A stretch of DNA of 64,000 nt from Granulosicoccus sp036478565 (GCA_965224525.1 OZ245050.1:4092001-4156000), one strand, 5' to 3'; positions 51,781 through 60,546 are shown, counted from the first letter of the stretch. Program-made: numbers and translations. Notes: a model not told the origin generated them from the sequence alone.

Positions 51781-52590
51781 ATGTCCTATTGGTTTCAGAT
51801 TTTCTCCAGAATATCGGCATACCTTTTAGGTGTTGTCTGGGTGCTGCCGTTGCTCTACGCTTTTTGGGCAGCGTTTCATCCATCTGAATTTGCCACGCGG
51901 TTTTCATTAACTGCACCGCTGACTCTGGAGAATTTTATATCTGCCTGGGACCAGGCACCGTTTGTTCGTTACATGCTTAATACCATTATTATTACAACGC
52001 TTATTCTAGTGTCACAATTATTCGTCTGCACACTTGCCGGATACGCATTGGCAAGAGAAAAATTTATCGGCCGAGGATTTGCTTTTGCACTGGTTCTGAC
52101 GCAGCTTATGGTTATGCCGGAAGTCCTGATAGTGGAAAACTATCAGACGCTAACCAATCTGAACCTTATCGACACCCATCTTGGCGTCGGATTACCGTAT
52201 CTTGCCAGTGCCTTCGGCATATTCTTGTTGCGGCAAACCTTTAAAACCGTTCCTCAGGAACTCGAAGATGCTGCTCGCGTCGAGGGCTTATCCGGCCTGC
52301 GATTAATCTGGAAAGTGTTTGTACCTCTGGCTTTTCCGACCTACCTGGCGTTTAGCCTGGTCTCGGTCAGTTACCATTGGAATAACTTTTTATGGCCGCT
52401 GGTGGTTACCAATACCGAGGCCAGCCGTCCCCTTACGGTCGGTATGGCTATTTTTGGGGCTCCGGAATCAGGCGTTGACTGGTCAGTTATTTCGGCAGGT
52501 ACCTTGATCGCCATCGGGCCACTGCTGGTTTTGTTTCTGTTCTTCCAGAGACGCTTTATTCAGTCGTTCATGCAAGCAGGTATTAAATAG
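51781..52590 (+). CDS. ugpE: UgpE-like ABC permease
   Basis: The 269-residue product is a carbohydrate-type permease with the EAA loop EDAARVEGLSGLRLIWKVFVPLAFPTY and about six membrane helices (LGVVWVLPLLYAFWAAFHP at the start). It starts 5 bases after ugpA, and its TAG stop shares a base with the GTG start of the next gene. It forms the heterodimeric channel with the UgpA-like protein. Confidence 0.88.
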   Translation: MSYWFQIFSRISAYLLGVVWVLPLLYAFWAAFHPSEFATRFSLTAPLTLENFISAWDQAPFVRYMLNTIIITTLILVSQLFVCTLAGYALAREKFIGRGFAFALVLTQLMVMPEVLIVENYQTLTNLNLIDTHLGVGLPYLASAFGIFLLRQTFKTVPQELEDAARVEGLSGLRLIWKVFVPLAFPTYLAFSLVSVSYHWNNFLWPLVVTNTEASRPLTVGMAIFGAPESGVDWSVISAGTLIAIGPLLVLFLFFQRRFIQSFMQAGIK

Positions 52591-53429
52591 TGCGTATTCT
52601 GTCCTGGAACATTCAATTCGGTAAATCCGCTAGCGGTAATTATGATTTATCGCAAACCCTGAGTCATATCCAGTCACTAGGTGAGTTTGACGTAATCTGC
52701 CTGCAAGAGCTGGCGCGTAATATGGAAGAGTACTGCGAACCGGGGCAGAGCGATCAATTAGCGATTTCACTACAGCATTTTCCGGGTTACACACCGGTTT
52801 GGGGTTCCGGGTTCAGCTGGGCTAGCACCAGTGGTATTCGCTCTGAAAGGCAAGAGTTTGGCAATTTAAGTTTGGTTAGATCAGATCCTTTGGACTACCG
52901 TGTTCATCAATTGCCTCAGCCCGCCACTCCGGGAAAACAACAAATGCAACGTGTGGCAATTGAGACAGTCGTCAATTCGGACATTGGTCCAGTGAGTATC
53001 ATCAATACTCATCTCGCTTTTCACGACATCGATGAAGCCCAGCAGCAGCTTGAAAAATTCAATTGGCTGGAGAAAGAACGAATTGCACATCACCGTTTTC
53101 CGAAACAGCTGGGTATGGGCACCTATCAGGAAGGGTTTTTACCTACTGCACGCATTCTTTGTGGCGATTTTAATTTTACTCCCGATACAACACAATACCA
53201 ATACCAGCTCGATAACGACTGGCTAGATGCGTGGCGACAGAGTCATGTGGATGGAGATCGTTTACCGACTTGCGGTATATTTGACGAAAAACAGTGGCCC
53301 GAGGGTCCGCATTGTCGAGACTATTTTTGGTTGAGCACTGGGCTCGCTGACCACGATGTGACTGTTGAAGTTGACGTATGCACAGACCTATCTGATCACC
53401 AACCGATAATTCTTACGCTGGCTGTTTAG
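52590..53429 (+). CDS. EEP-family phosphodiesterase (endonuclease/exonuclease/phosphatase)
   Basis: The 279-residue product starts with GTG overlapping the ugpE stop. The EEP motifs are all visible: RILSWNIQFG, ICLQELAR, IINTHLAFHD, LCGDFNFTPD and the C-terminal SDHQPIIL. Such metal-dependent enzymes cut phosphodiesters. Placed at the end of an Ugp-like operon, it may replace UgpQ and process an imported glycerophosphodiester, which is inference. No signal peptide is seen, so it is cytoplasmic. Its last 137 bases, plus 60 bases downstream, are duplicated at 55573-55768. Confidence 0.88.
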   Translation: MRILSWNIQFGKSASGNYDLSQTLSHIQSLGEFDVICLQELARNMEEYCEPGQSDQLAISLQHFPGYTPVWGSGFSWASTSGIRSERQEFGNLSLVRSDPLDYRVHQLPQPATPGKQQMQRVAIETVVNSDIGPVSIINTHLAFHDIDEAQQQLEKFNWLEKERIAHHRFPKQLGMGTYQEGFLPTARILCGDFNFTPDTTQYQYQLDNDWLDAWRQSHVDGDRLPTCGIFDEKQWPEGPHCRDYFWLSTGLADHDVTVEVDVCTDLSDHQPIILTLAV

Positions 53430-53489
53430 AAATGCCTGGGTGCGCTGTTCCCTGGCAACTGGAAGTGATCTTTCATAGATCCAGTATCA
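53293..53489 (+). repeat. Direct duplication, copy A (3' end of EEP gene)
   Basis: This segment of about 197 bases recurs at 55573-55768 with high identity, offset by 2280 bases and then 2281 after a 1-base insertion. Copy A is the functional end of the EEP gene, including its stop codon and the sequence after it. Confidence 0.92.
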
Positions 53490-53665
53490 ACGGTTAGCTG
53501 TCACCCATAACTGACATGTTAAAAAGTAGCGCTTTGCTGCCGGTAACCTACAACAACACGAAAACGCAATGACCCATTGATTGTCATCTACTGATGGTCA
53601 GACGCTCACACGAAGACCCAATGCAAGACCAGACTATTTCGACAACAGTGACAAGCAACAGCCCA

Positions 53666-53830
53666 TCATGATTGAAAGACGCAATAATAAGCGCTCCACT
53701 GTTGGGCCTTCTGCTTGTCAAGGGCAAATTCATCAGAAAGCCCGATCGGCCTTTGCTTTGAAATATCTGTGCCACGACGCGCAAAAGTAGCCTGGATTGC
53801 GGCATCCGGTTCCTTCGCCCTATCAGCTGG
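53666..53830 (-). pseudogene. AbiEii-type nucleotidyltransferase remnant
   Basis: A minus-strand frame carries AAIQATFARRGTDISKQRP and then GLSDEFALDKQKAQQW, ending shortly after. This matches the C-terminal pattern of AbiEii/AbiGii nucleotidyltransferase toxins (FxRRGT ... LSxEFAxDxxKxxQW). Nothing of the catalytic N-terminal domain was found, and no AbiEi antitoxin is present. It is a fragment of a former toxin-antitoxin or abortive-infection module. Confidence 0.5.
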
Positions 53831-53904
53831 GCTTCGTGATACCAGGCCTGTCGGATTCGGCAAGTGGCAAGTGGCAAGTGAATCCTCCGACCCTGTACAA
53901 GTGC

Positions 53905-54233
53905 GTACACCAGTAAGTCGTCCAAAAAACAACGCGCCACACTGATCGAAAAACTCACCTTTTTGCCCGCCGATGCCCCACGTGTTCTGCTAGCGACCGG
54001 AAGATTGCTCGGAGAAGGATTCGATCATCCACCGCTCGATACTTAATACTAGCGATGCCAGTTTCGTGGAAAGGAACACTGCAGCAATACCCGGTCGGCT
54101 GCACCGCGAGCACGCCACCAAGACAGATGTGCGCATGATCGATTTCATCGACACTGGCCACCCTGCATTGCTGCGGATGTGGGAAAAACGCCTGCGCGGC
54201 TACCGGCCGACGATGTATACCTATGATTGGTGA
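53905..54233 (+). pseudogene. C-terminal remnant of an SF2 (Res-type) helicase
   Basis: Across at least one frameshift the plus strand reads KKQRATLIEKLTFLPADAP, RVLLATGRLLGEGFDHPPLDT, then in another frame LAMPVSWKGTLQQYPGRLHRE and DVRMIDFIDTGHPALLRMW, ending YTYDW at 54231. These are helicase motifs V and VI (TGxxxGEGFDxxxLDT and QYxGRLHR). No motif I-III region is present. It is the decayed end of a DEAD/DEAH helicase like those in restriction or conflict systems. Confidence 0.7.
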
Positions 54234-54288
54234 CCAGGGTGTCGATATGGGAAATTTCATGTAATAATCGGATGGAAATGGGTGAATA

Positions 54289-54344
54289 AATGGATGGAAC
54301 TGTGTTACCCTTTAATGGATGGAATTGGAGGTTAAAATGGATGG
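54289..54344 (+). promoter_or_regulatory. Repeated AATGGATGG boxes at the Fic start
   Basis: AATGGATGGAA at 54289-54299 and 54314-54324, and AATGGATGG at 54336-54344 (which includes the start codon), are spaced by 25 and 22 bases. A weaker GGATGGAAATGGG lies at 54270-54282. They may form an operator for the Fic protein's own C-terminal winged helix. Confidence 0.4.
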
Positions 54345-55398
54345 TAGCATCCGCACAAGCACCCTAACGATCACCCCGACGATTCTCAGGCTGATCGCTG
54401 AGATCGACGAGTTCAAGGGCGCGTGGACGGCGATAGGCCGGATTTCGCCTGAACGCCTCGTTGCGCTACGGCATGTCGCCACCATCGAGAGCATCGGTTC
54501 CTCGACGCGAATCGAGGGGGCAAAGCTGACCGACAAAGAAGTCGAGCGTCTGCTTGCCGGTCTCGACGTAAAGAAATTTGCCTCACGGGACGAAGAAGAG
54601 ATCGCTGGCTATGCCGAAACTATGAAGACTGTCTTTGTTGAGCATTCCGCGGCTATTCCGTTGACGGAAAATCACATCAAGCAACTGCACGGTGACCTGT
54701 TGCAGTACTCGTCAAAAGACGCCCGGCATCGTGGCGAATATAAAACGCACAACAACCATGTTGAAGCCTTTGGCCCAGATGGAGAAAGTCTCGGCATAGT
54801 CTTTGAAACGGCGACGCCGTTCAACACGCCGCGCCTGATGTCGGAGCTAGTGAAATGGACGCAAGAGAACTTCGATACAAAAGATTTGCACGCACTAATC
54901 TATATTGCACTGTTCATCGTCGTGTTTCTAGAGATTCACCCATTTCAAGACGGGAACGGGCGGCTCTCGCGAATTCTGACAACACTCTTACTGTTGCACG
55001 CAGGTTACGACTATGCGTCCTATAGTTCGCTGGAAAGCGTCATCGAGCAAAGTAAGGATGCCTACTATCGAAGTCTGCGTCAGACTCAGAGTACGATCCG
55101 TACGGATTCGCCAAACTGGCAACCCTGGTTAAACTTTTTCCTGAAATCGCTACAGCAACAAAAAAAACGGCTCGAAGAGAAGATTGAACGCGAACGCCTG
55201 GTACTTGGCGACCTTCCCGAACTATCGGTACAGATACTTGAGTTGTGCCGTGAACGCGGCCGGGTAACTGTTGCCGAAGCCGAGCGAGCAACCAAAGCGA
55301 ACCGGAACACTATCAAAGATCACCTGCAAGCTCTCACGCGTGCAGGGCACCTCGAGCGGCATGGTGCGGGCAGGGGCACATGGTATGGCGTCGCCTAA
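54337..55398 (+). CDS. Fic-domain protein (AMP/NMP transferase) with winged helix
   Basis: The product has 353 residues from ATG 54337, which has GGAGG 6 bases upstream. The Fic motif HPFQDGNGRLSR is complete. The N-terminal SSTRIEG matches the inhibitory helix (S/T)xxxE(G/N), so it is a class II self-inhibited Fic. The flap region RHRGEYKTHNNHV and the Fic_N-like start are present. The C-terminus (about 270-350) is a winged-helix domain (GRVTVAEAERATKANRNTIKDHLQALTRAGHLERHG). It transfers AMP or a related nucleotide to a protein target, often as part of a toxin-like or regulatory unit. It lies in a region of decayed genes but is itself intact. Confidence 0.92.
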   Translation: MDGSIRTSTLTITPTILRLIAEIDEFKGAWTAIGRISPERLVALRHVATIESIGSSTRIEGAKLTDKEVERLLAGLDVKKFASRDEEEIAGYAETMKTVFVEHSAAIPLTENHIKQLHGDLLQYSSKDARHRGEYKTHNNHVEAFGPDGESLGIVFETATPFNTPRLMSELVKWTQENFDTKDLHALIYIALFIVVFLEIHPFQDGNGRLSRILTTLLLLHAGYDYASYSSLESVIEQSKDAYYRSLRQTQSTIRTDSPNWQPWLNFFLKSLQQQKKRLEEKIERERLVLGDLPELSVQILELCRERGRVTVAEAERATKANRNTIKDHLQALTRAGHLERHGAGRGTWYGVA

Positions 55399-55463
55399 TT
55401 CGGCAAAGTAGTCAGTATTTTGAATGCTCGCTTCGCATGAAGCTTATAGGGTGACTAGGGGCG

Positions 55464-55529
55464 CCCGGCTTCGGACAGAATCGTACGGGGACGCCTAGCC
55501 GGGTAGCCGTTGCAGTGCCGACTGTCGGC
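55464..55529. other. Pair of hairpins downstream of the Fic gene
   Basis: CCCGGCT (55464-55470) pairs with AGCCGGG (55497-55503), and GCCGA (55517-55521) with TCGGC (55525-55529). There is no T-run, so these are not typical terminators. The sequence around them, 55399-55572, contains no gene. Confidence 0.5.
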
Positions 55530-55572
55530 TGTTCGATAAGCGCGAGCGAAGCAGGGATTGGTGTTACTTATT

Positions 55573-55768
55573 AGTGGCCCAAGGGACCGCATTGTCGAGA
55601 CTATTTTTGGTTGGGCACTGGGCTCGCTGTTGAAGACGTGACTGTTGAAGTTGACATATGCATTGAACTATCTGACTCACCAACCGATAATTCTTACGCT
55701 GGCTGTTTAGAAATGCCTGGGTGCGCTGCGCCCTGGCAACTGGAAGTGATCTATATAACCAGTATCAG
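55573..55768 (+). repeat. Direct duplication, copy B
   Basis: A decayed copy of the EEP gene's 3' end and downstream sequence (copy A 53293-53489). One extra base (GACTCACC against GATCACC) and other changes break the frame. The sequence from 55769 to 55888 shows nothing further. Confidence 0.9.
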
Positions 55769-55888
55769 AAAGACATCAATCAAGCACCATGGCAGGGATC
55801 GTATCCCTCAAGATAACCTGAAGAGCTGTCCAAGTGGATCGCTATTCAACTTGAAGTAAAAGCTCTCTGTCCCATTTCTAACAACCTC

Positions 55889-56998
55889 TCAGTTTAAGTC
55901 CGCGTCTGTTCTCGCAGCAATACGCCACAACGTACTGACCGGCAATGCCACGTACTGCTCTCCAAAGGACACAGTCTGCTCACCGGCATACAGCACAATT
56001 CCACGCACAAACCGATCACCAATATCTTCCGACAGCGCATCGAGTCCGGAAAAATCTTTTCGCCTAACGGTTGATGAAGCCTTTATTTCCAGCCCCACCA
56101 ATCGGCCCGCCGCATTCTCAAGCACGATATCAACTTCCCTGCCAGTGGTCGTTCGATAGTGGTACAAATTTACTCGAGTATCCGACCAACCAATTTGTTT
56201 GCGCAATTCACTAACAACGAAAGTTTCAAGCAGGTGCCCAAAGAACACAGGATCTCGATCCAGACTCCGATGAGTAATACCAGCCAAGTGGGCCGCTAAT
56301 CCAGAATCAATCAGGTGGATCTTCGGTGATTTGATCAATCGTTTACCGAGATTGGAAGACCAGGCCGGTAATGGCTGGAGAAGATAAGTTGCTTGCATAA
56401 GACTCAGATAACGCTTGAGTGTACTGTTTGGAATACCTGAACTGCGCGACAACTCTGACATATTCAACAAACCACCAACTCGAGCAGCCAGAAGCGATAA
56501 CAGGCGCGGCATGTCTGTCAGGCCATCGATGTTCGCCAGGTCGCGCGCATCACGTTGCAACAACGCGGTGATATAAGCAGCAAACCAAGCGTCACGTCGT
56601 TTTCCTTTGGCGCGTTGAATGACTTCTGGATAAGCCCCGGCGAGTACGGCGCCCTTTAGATCAAATGCCTCACTGTCTTGCAGCAACGACAATTTTTCCG
56701 TAAATACCCTGTCCAGAAACCGCTCCTGCCGCGCATGTAATTCTCCCTGCGAGAGCGGCCAGAGGGTAATCAATTCCATGCGTCCGGCCAGTGATTCTGA
56801 AATCTGCGGAAGCAACAGCACGTTGGCTGAGCCGGTCAGCAGGAAGCGACCCGAACGACGATCCTGATCCACTGACATTTTGATCGCTGGAAATAACCCC
56901 GGGGCCTGACTGTATATGCCACTCCAATACCGCGGGTATTTGCCGCTGAGCAACAACACCAGGATTGGAATGATTGAGTGACCTGCGTCACTCATCAA
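55889..56998 (-). pseudogene. DUF4143 AAA ATPase, 5'-truncated
   Basis: The open frame of 369 codons contains the DUF4143 family part: LFPAIKMSVDQDRRSGRFLLTGSANVLLLPQISESLAGRMEL, then LLSLLAARVGGLLNMSELSRSSGIPNSTLKRYL, KSPKIHLIDSGLAAHLAG, and the nuclease-like RTTTGREVDIVLENAAGRLVGLEIKAS. The usual N-terminus with the Walker A loop and Walker B is missing. The first 30 residues are out of family, and the gene is broken close to the left end of the IS21 element. It is probably non-functional as an ATPase. Confidence 0.75.
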
Positions 56999-57216
56999 CG
57001 ATTAGTCGGATGAATAAGACCCGCGAAGGCTCACCAGTCGAGTGTTGGTAGCCGGGCCACGAGGCAGGCTGAGGTGCCAAAGAAAACGGCGCGACGCCAG
57101 GCAATGATTCACAGTCAGATCTGACGTCGCACCGACACAACCGTGCCTTCGCACAGCCCGAGCAGTCTCTCATCAAAAAACGGGTAACTATCTGAACTCA
57201 TTGGCAGAACTAGCCA

Positions 57217-57660
57217 ATGCTTTCCAGTGCTCGATTCTATTTGTGTGCCCGTTGTCGTTTGCAGTCAGTTATCTGCAGAACCTGCGATCGTGGACAAATC
57301 TATTGCGCCGGAGACTGCGCTTCTGCATCACGTCGTCAGTCACAACGCGAGGCTTGCCAGCGTTACAACAAAACTCACCGTGCACGAACTCTCAATGCTG
57401 AGCGACAACGTCGCTATCGATTGCGACAGCGAACACAGACCAACGAAAGAGTAACGGATCAGGGTTCCCGTACCGTAGCCGTTCACGCATCGTCGAGCGC
57501 GAGCATAGAGAAGCGTGTTGCTAATCATTTTCTTTCAGCGACAACGCCTGCAGGCCGTATTGTCTGCCATCACTGTGCTTGCGAATGCGCTGCCAGTGTT
57601 CGACTTGGCTTTTTAAAGTATGGGTATCGGCGGCGAGTTGTTGTAAAGCCACATCCCTGA
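57217..57660 (+). CDS. Cysteine-rich accessory protein of the IS21 element
   Basis: The 147-residue product starts MLSSARFYLCARC and contains CRTCDRGQIYCAGDCAS, then a basic region with RQRRYRLRQRTQTN and further cysteines (CHHCACEC). It fits the small zinc-ribbon-like proteins often found just upstream of IstA in some IS21-type elements. Its function is unknown. It lies 9 bases before istA. Confidence 0.6.
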   Translation: MLSSARFYLCARCRLQSVICRTCDRGQIYCAGDCASASRRQSQREACQRYNKTHRARTLNAERQRRYRLRQRTQTNERVTDQGSRTVAVHASSSASIEKRVANHFLSATTPAGRIVCHHCACECAASVRLGFLKYGYRRRVVVKPHP

Positions 57661-57669
57661 TACAGATCC

Positions 57670-59217
57670 ATGACGATTGACAAAGAGCTTGAAGCCAAAA
57701 TTCTGCGCTACCACCACGTAGAGCGCTGGGGTGTACATACCATTGGCGCACAGCTAGGCGTACATCACTCCACAGTTGATCGGGTCTTGGCCCGTGCAGG
57801 ATTGCCCAAGGTAGAGCGCGCCCTGAAGCCATCGATCCTGGATCCTTACCTGCCACTGATCGTGCAGACACTGGAAGAGTTTCCCAGACTCAGCGCGGTG
57901 CGACTGCTGGAGATGGCGCGCGTGCGTGGCTACCAAGGTGGTGACAGTCATTTCCGCGCTCGGGTTGCACAGATGCGACCGCGCAAACAACCTGAAGCGT
58001 ACTTGCGCTTATCGACTCTGTCTGGTGAGCAAGCGCAGTGCGATTGGGGACACTTCGGACACCTGCAGATCGGCCAGGCCAAGCGACCACTGATGGCCTT
58101 TGTGCTGGTGCTCAGCTGGAGCCGACGTGTTTTTCTGCGCTTCTACCTTCATGCTCGTACCGACAGTTTCATCCGTGGCCATGTGGAGGCGTTCGAGAGC
58201 TGGGGCGGTGTGCCCAGGGTCGTGCTGTATGACAACCTTAAATCAGCGGTCATTGAGCGTGATGCACAAGCTATACGCTTTAACCCGCAGTTGCTTGAGC
58301 TGTGCGCCCACTATCACTTCGAACCGCGCCCGGTAGCCGTGGCACGCGGGAATGAGAAAGGACGAGTGGAACGGGCCATCCGTTATATCCGCGACAACTT
58401 CTTTGCCGCCCGGCAGTGGAGCGATCTGGAAGACTTGAACGCACAGGCTGATCTGTGGTGCGCTGGCGTGAGTAGTGATCGGCCGTGCCCCGAGGATCCA
58501 TCCCTCACCGTTCGTCAAGCCTATGAGCAAGAACAACCCCTGTTACTGGGGTTGCCGAAGAACCCGTTCCCCAGTGAAGAGCGATGCGAGGTACGGGTTC
58601 CTAAAACCCCTTATGCGCGCTTTGATCTGAATGATTACTCGGTACCCCATACGCATGTGCATCGCACGCTGACGCTTATGGCCACGTTGGATAGTGTGCG
58701 ATTACTCGATGGTGTTGACACGATTGCACGGCATCCACGCAGCTGGGACAAAGGCCAGCAGGTGGAGATTGAGGCGCACGTACAAGCGCTGATACAACAC
58801 AAACGAGCGGCGACACAGCACCGTGGACAAAACCGGCTACGACACGCCGCCCCTAGCGCACGCACTCTGTTGGAACAAGCCGCGGAACGCGGTGAACCAT
58901 TGAGCACACTGGTTCGAGATCTGAACCGCTTGCTCGACGAGTACGGTGCCAGTGAGCTGGAAGTGGGTTGTGTCGACGCCCTGGAGCGCGGCGTGCCACA
59001 CGCCAATGCGGTGCGCCTGTCATTGCAGCGACGCCGTGAAGAGCAGCACTTGCCACCTGCACTGGCGGTGCCTTTACCTAACGATGAACGAGCGCGCAAC
59101 GTCAGCGTGCGTCCCGCATCGCTCAGCTCTTACGATCACTTACACACCCGTGCCGCTGAGCAAGAGAACGCCAACCCTGATACCCCAACCGAAGAGAAGG
59201 AAAATACGGATGAATGA
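57670..59217 (+). CDS. istA: IS21-family transposase IstA
   Basis: The 515-residue product has an N-terminal HTH (VERWGVHTIGAQLGVHHSTVDRVLARAGLPK) and an rve/DDE integrase core with catalytic residues in AQCDWGHFG, VLYDNLKSAV and RGNEKGRVER. A C-terminal Mu-transposase-like segment follows (FDLNDYSVPHTHVHR). It is full length for IstA. The stop overlaps istB by 8 bases, typical coupling for IS21. Confidence 0.93.
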   Translation: MTIDKELEAKILRYHHVERWGVHTIGAQLGVHHSTVDRVLARAGLPKVERALKPSILDPYLPLIVQTLEEFPRLSAVRLLEMARVRGYQGGDSHFRARVAQMRPRKQPEAYLRLSTLSGEQAQCDWGHFGHLQIGQAKRPLMAFVLVLSWSRRVFLRFYLHARTDSFIRGHVEAFESWGGVPRVVLYDNLKSAVIERDAQAIRFNPQLLELCAHYHFEPRPVAVARGNEKGRVERAIRYIRDNFFAARQWSDLEDLNAQADLWCAGVSSDRPCPEDPSLTVRQAYEQEQPLLLGLPKNPFPSEERCEVRVPKTPYARFDLNDYSVPHTHVHRTLTLMATLDSVRLLDGVDTIARHPRSWDKGQQVEIEAHVQALIQHKRAATQHRGQNRLRHAAPSARTLLEQAAERGEPLSTLVRDLNRLLDEYGASELEVGCVDALERGVPHANAVRLSLQRRREEQHLPPALAVPLPNDERARNVSVRPASLSSYDHLHTRAAEQENANPDTPTEEKENTDE

Positions 59218-59977
59218 AAACGATATCGATGCGTGGCAAGCTCGCGCCTTAACACTGAAGTTACACGGTCTGATCGAGCACTGGTCCTCGGTGGACGATG
59301 TACACCTGCCACTGATAAAGAACCTGATCCAATGGGAGGAAGATATACGCGGGCAACGCAGCATGGAACGACGGCTCGGCTCCGCACACCTGGGCAAATT
59401 CAAACCACTGGCTGACTTTGACTGGCAGTGGCCAGCCTCATGTGATCAAGCAGCGATCACTGAGTTGATGACGCTGTCGTTTATCAAGTCCACCACCAAC
59501 GTGATACTGGTGGGCCCCAATGGTGTCGGTAAAACCATGCTGGCACTGAACCTTGCACATCGTGCAGTCACAAAAGGCCATCGTGCACTGTTTGTCACTG
59601 CCGCTAAAATGCTGGGTGATCTGACATCACAAGACGGTGCCAGTGCGCTTGAGCGACGACTACGATATTACGCCCGGCCTGATGTCCTTGTGATTGATGA
59701 GCTGGGCTACCTGTCCTACAACAACCAGCATGCGGATTTATTGTTCGAGGTGGTCAATCGTCGTTACGAGGCCAAGCCCAATATCATAACGACCAACCGG
59801 CCCTTTGGTGAGTGGGGTGAAGTGTTTCCCAACATTCCGTGTGTCGTATCGATCATCGACCGGCTGGTTCATCACTCGGAAATACTGTCTATTGATGGTG
59901 ATTCTTACCGCGTTCACGAAGCAACTGAGCGAGCAGGACGAAAACGGGCCAGCAAGAAACGGGGCAAGCCCTCATGA
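59210..59977 (+). CDS. istB: IS21-family helper ATPase IstB
   Basis: The product has 255 residues from ATG 59210, with AAGGA about 9 bases upstream. It is a DnaC/IstB-like AAA+ ATPase: Walker A GPNGVGKT, Walker B VLVIDELGYLSYN, sensor ITTNRPFGEWGEVF. It helps IstA in target selection. It overlaps istA by 8 bases and the next small gene by 4. Confidence 0.93.
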   Translation: MNENDIDAWQARALTLKLHGLIEHWSSVDDVHLPLIKNLIQWEEDIRGQRSMERRLGSAHLGKFKPLADFDWQWPASCDQAAITELMTLSFIKSTTNVILVGPNGVGKTMLALNLAHRAVTKGHRALFVTAAKMLGDLTSQDGASALERRLRYYARPDVLVIDELGYLSYNNQHADLLFEVVNRRYEAKPNIITTNRPFGEWGEVFPNIPCVVSIIDRLVHHSEILSIDGDSYRVHEATERAGRKRASKKRGKPS

Positions 59978-60180
59978 GCATGAAGGTGACACGCGTTCAC
60001 ACGTGGTGGACAGTGGATCAGGCGGATGCCGTCATCGGCTTTATGGATGAGCTTCGTGACCAGCTATGGCATACCTACGGTGATCAGATTACCGCGATGC
60101 GTCTGGCCGAACAGGAGCAAGTCGAACGCGACGCCCAGCAAGGTCAACTGGATCTCAAGGGTGGGTACATAGATTTCTGA
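59974..60180 (+). CDS. Small accessory protein of the IS21 element
   Basis: The 68-residue product starts MSMKVTRVHTWWTVDQADAVIGFMDELRD and is charged and helical, ending KGGYIDF. It overlaps istB by 4 bases (ATGA), so it is translated with it. I know no function; the position indicates that it belongs to the element. Confidence 0.6.
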   Translation: MSMKVTRVHTWWTVDQADAVIGFMDELRDQLWHTYGDQITAMRLAEQEQVERDAQQGQLDLKGGYIDF

Positions 60181-60219
60181 TCAATACAGGTAGGACTGGT
60201 GGCTCGTTGAACAGAGCCG

Positions 60220-60546
60220 CTAATCCGCAATTAACCATTCAGCGGCAAATACCCGCACTTTTACACTGGCGCTAACACTACGTCTCCCATGAAAAACCGA
60301 CAATACAAATATCTCGTCTTCATAAACACGAAAATAGACGCTGAATGGAAATCTACGTGCCACAGCTCGCCGAACACCTTTTCCGATAGGTTGATACATT
60401 TCCGGAGTCTCTGCCGCAGAATTGGACAATCGATATATTTCATCTGAAAACGCATCACCCAATCCGTAAACCTTGCGTTGGTAATAGTCGGCGGATTCTT
60501 CAAACTCCTCCAAAGCTGCTTCCGAGAACCGTACTTGGCGAGTCAT
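60220..60546 (-). CDS. ParE/RelE-family toxin
   Basis: The 108-residue product starts RQVRFSEAALEEFEESADYYQRK, the ParE/RelE N-terminal pattern, and ends RRFPFSVYFRVYEDEIFVLSVFHGRRS, the usual C-terminal strands. It could target gyrase (ParE) or translating mRNA (RelE). It overlaps the antitoxin gene by 4 bases (ATGA). A small GGCTC/GAGCC hairpin lies 2 bases after the stop codon, just beside the IS21 end. Confidence 0.9.
   Translation of the reverse strand: MTRQVRFSEAALEEFEESADYYQRKVYGLGDAFSDEIYRLSNSAAETPEMYQPIGKGVRRAVARRFPFSVYFRVYEDEIFVLSVFHGRRSVSASVKVRVFAAEWLIAD

Larger units (their letters stand above)
57032..60201 (+). mobile_element. IS21-family insertion element (ends approximate)
   Basis: Four plus-strand genes (CxxC protein, IstA, IstB, small protein) are packed with overlaps. 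A possible terminal pair, CACCAGTC at 57032-57039 and GACTGGTG at 60194-60201, is only 8 bases, so the ends are tentative. I found no clear target duplication. The left end sits next to the truncated DUF4143 gene. Confidence 0.75.

Noticed and set aside
53861..53882. Triple GGCAAGT repeat
   Set aside because: Only three short copies in a decayed region; no evidence for function.
55464..55529. Hairpins after the Fic gene considered as an attC site
   Set aside because: No GTTRRRY or RYYYAAC core at the expected places.
57000..60225. Inverted GATTAG pair as IS21 termini
   Set aside because: The right copy is part of the toxin gene's stop region and the left copy is unrelated sequence; the match is only six bases.
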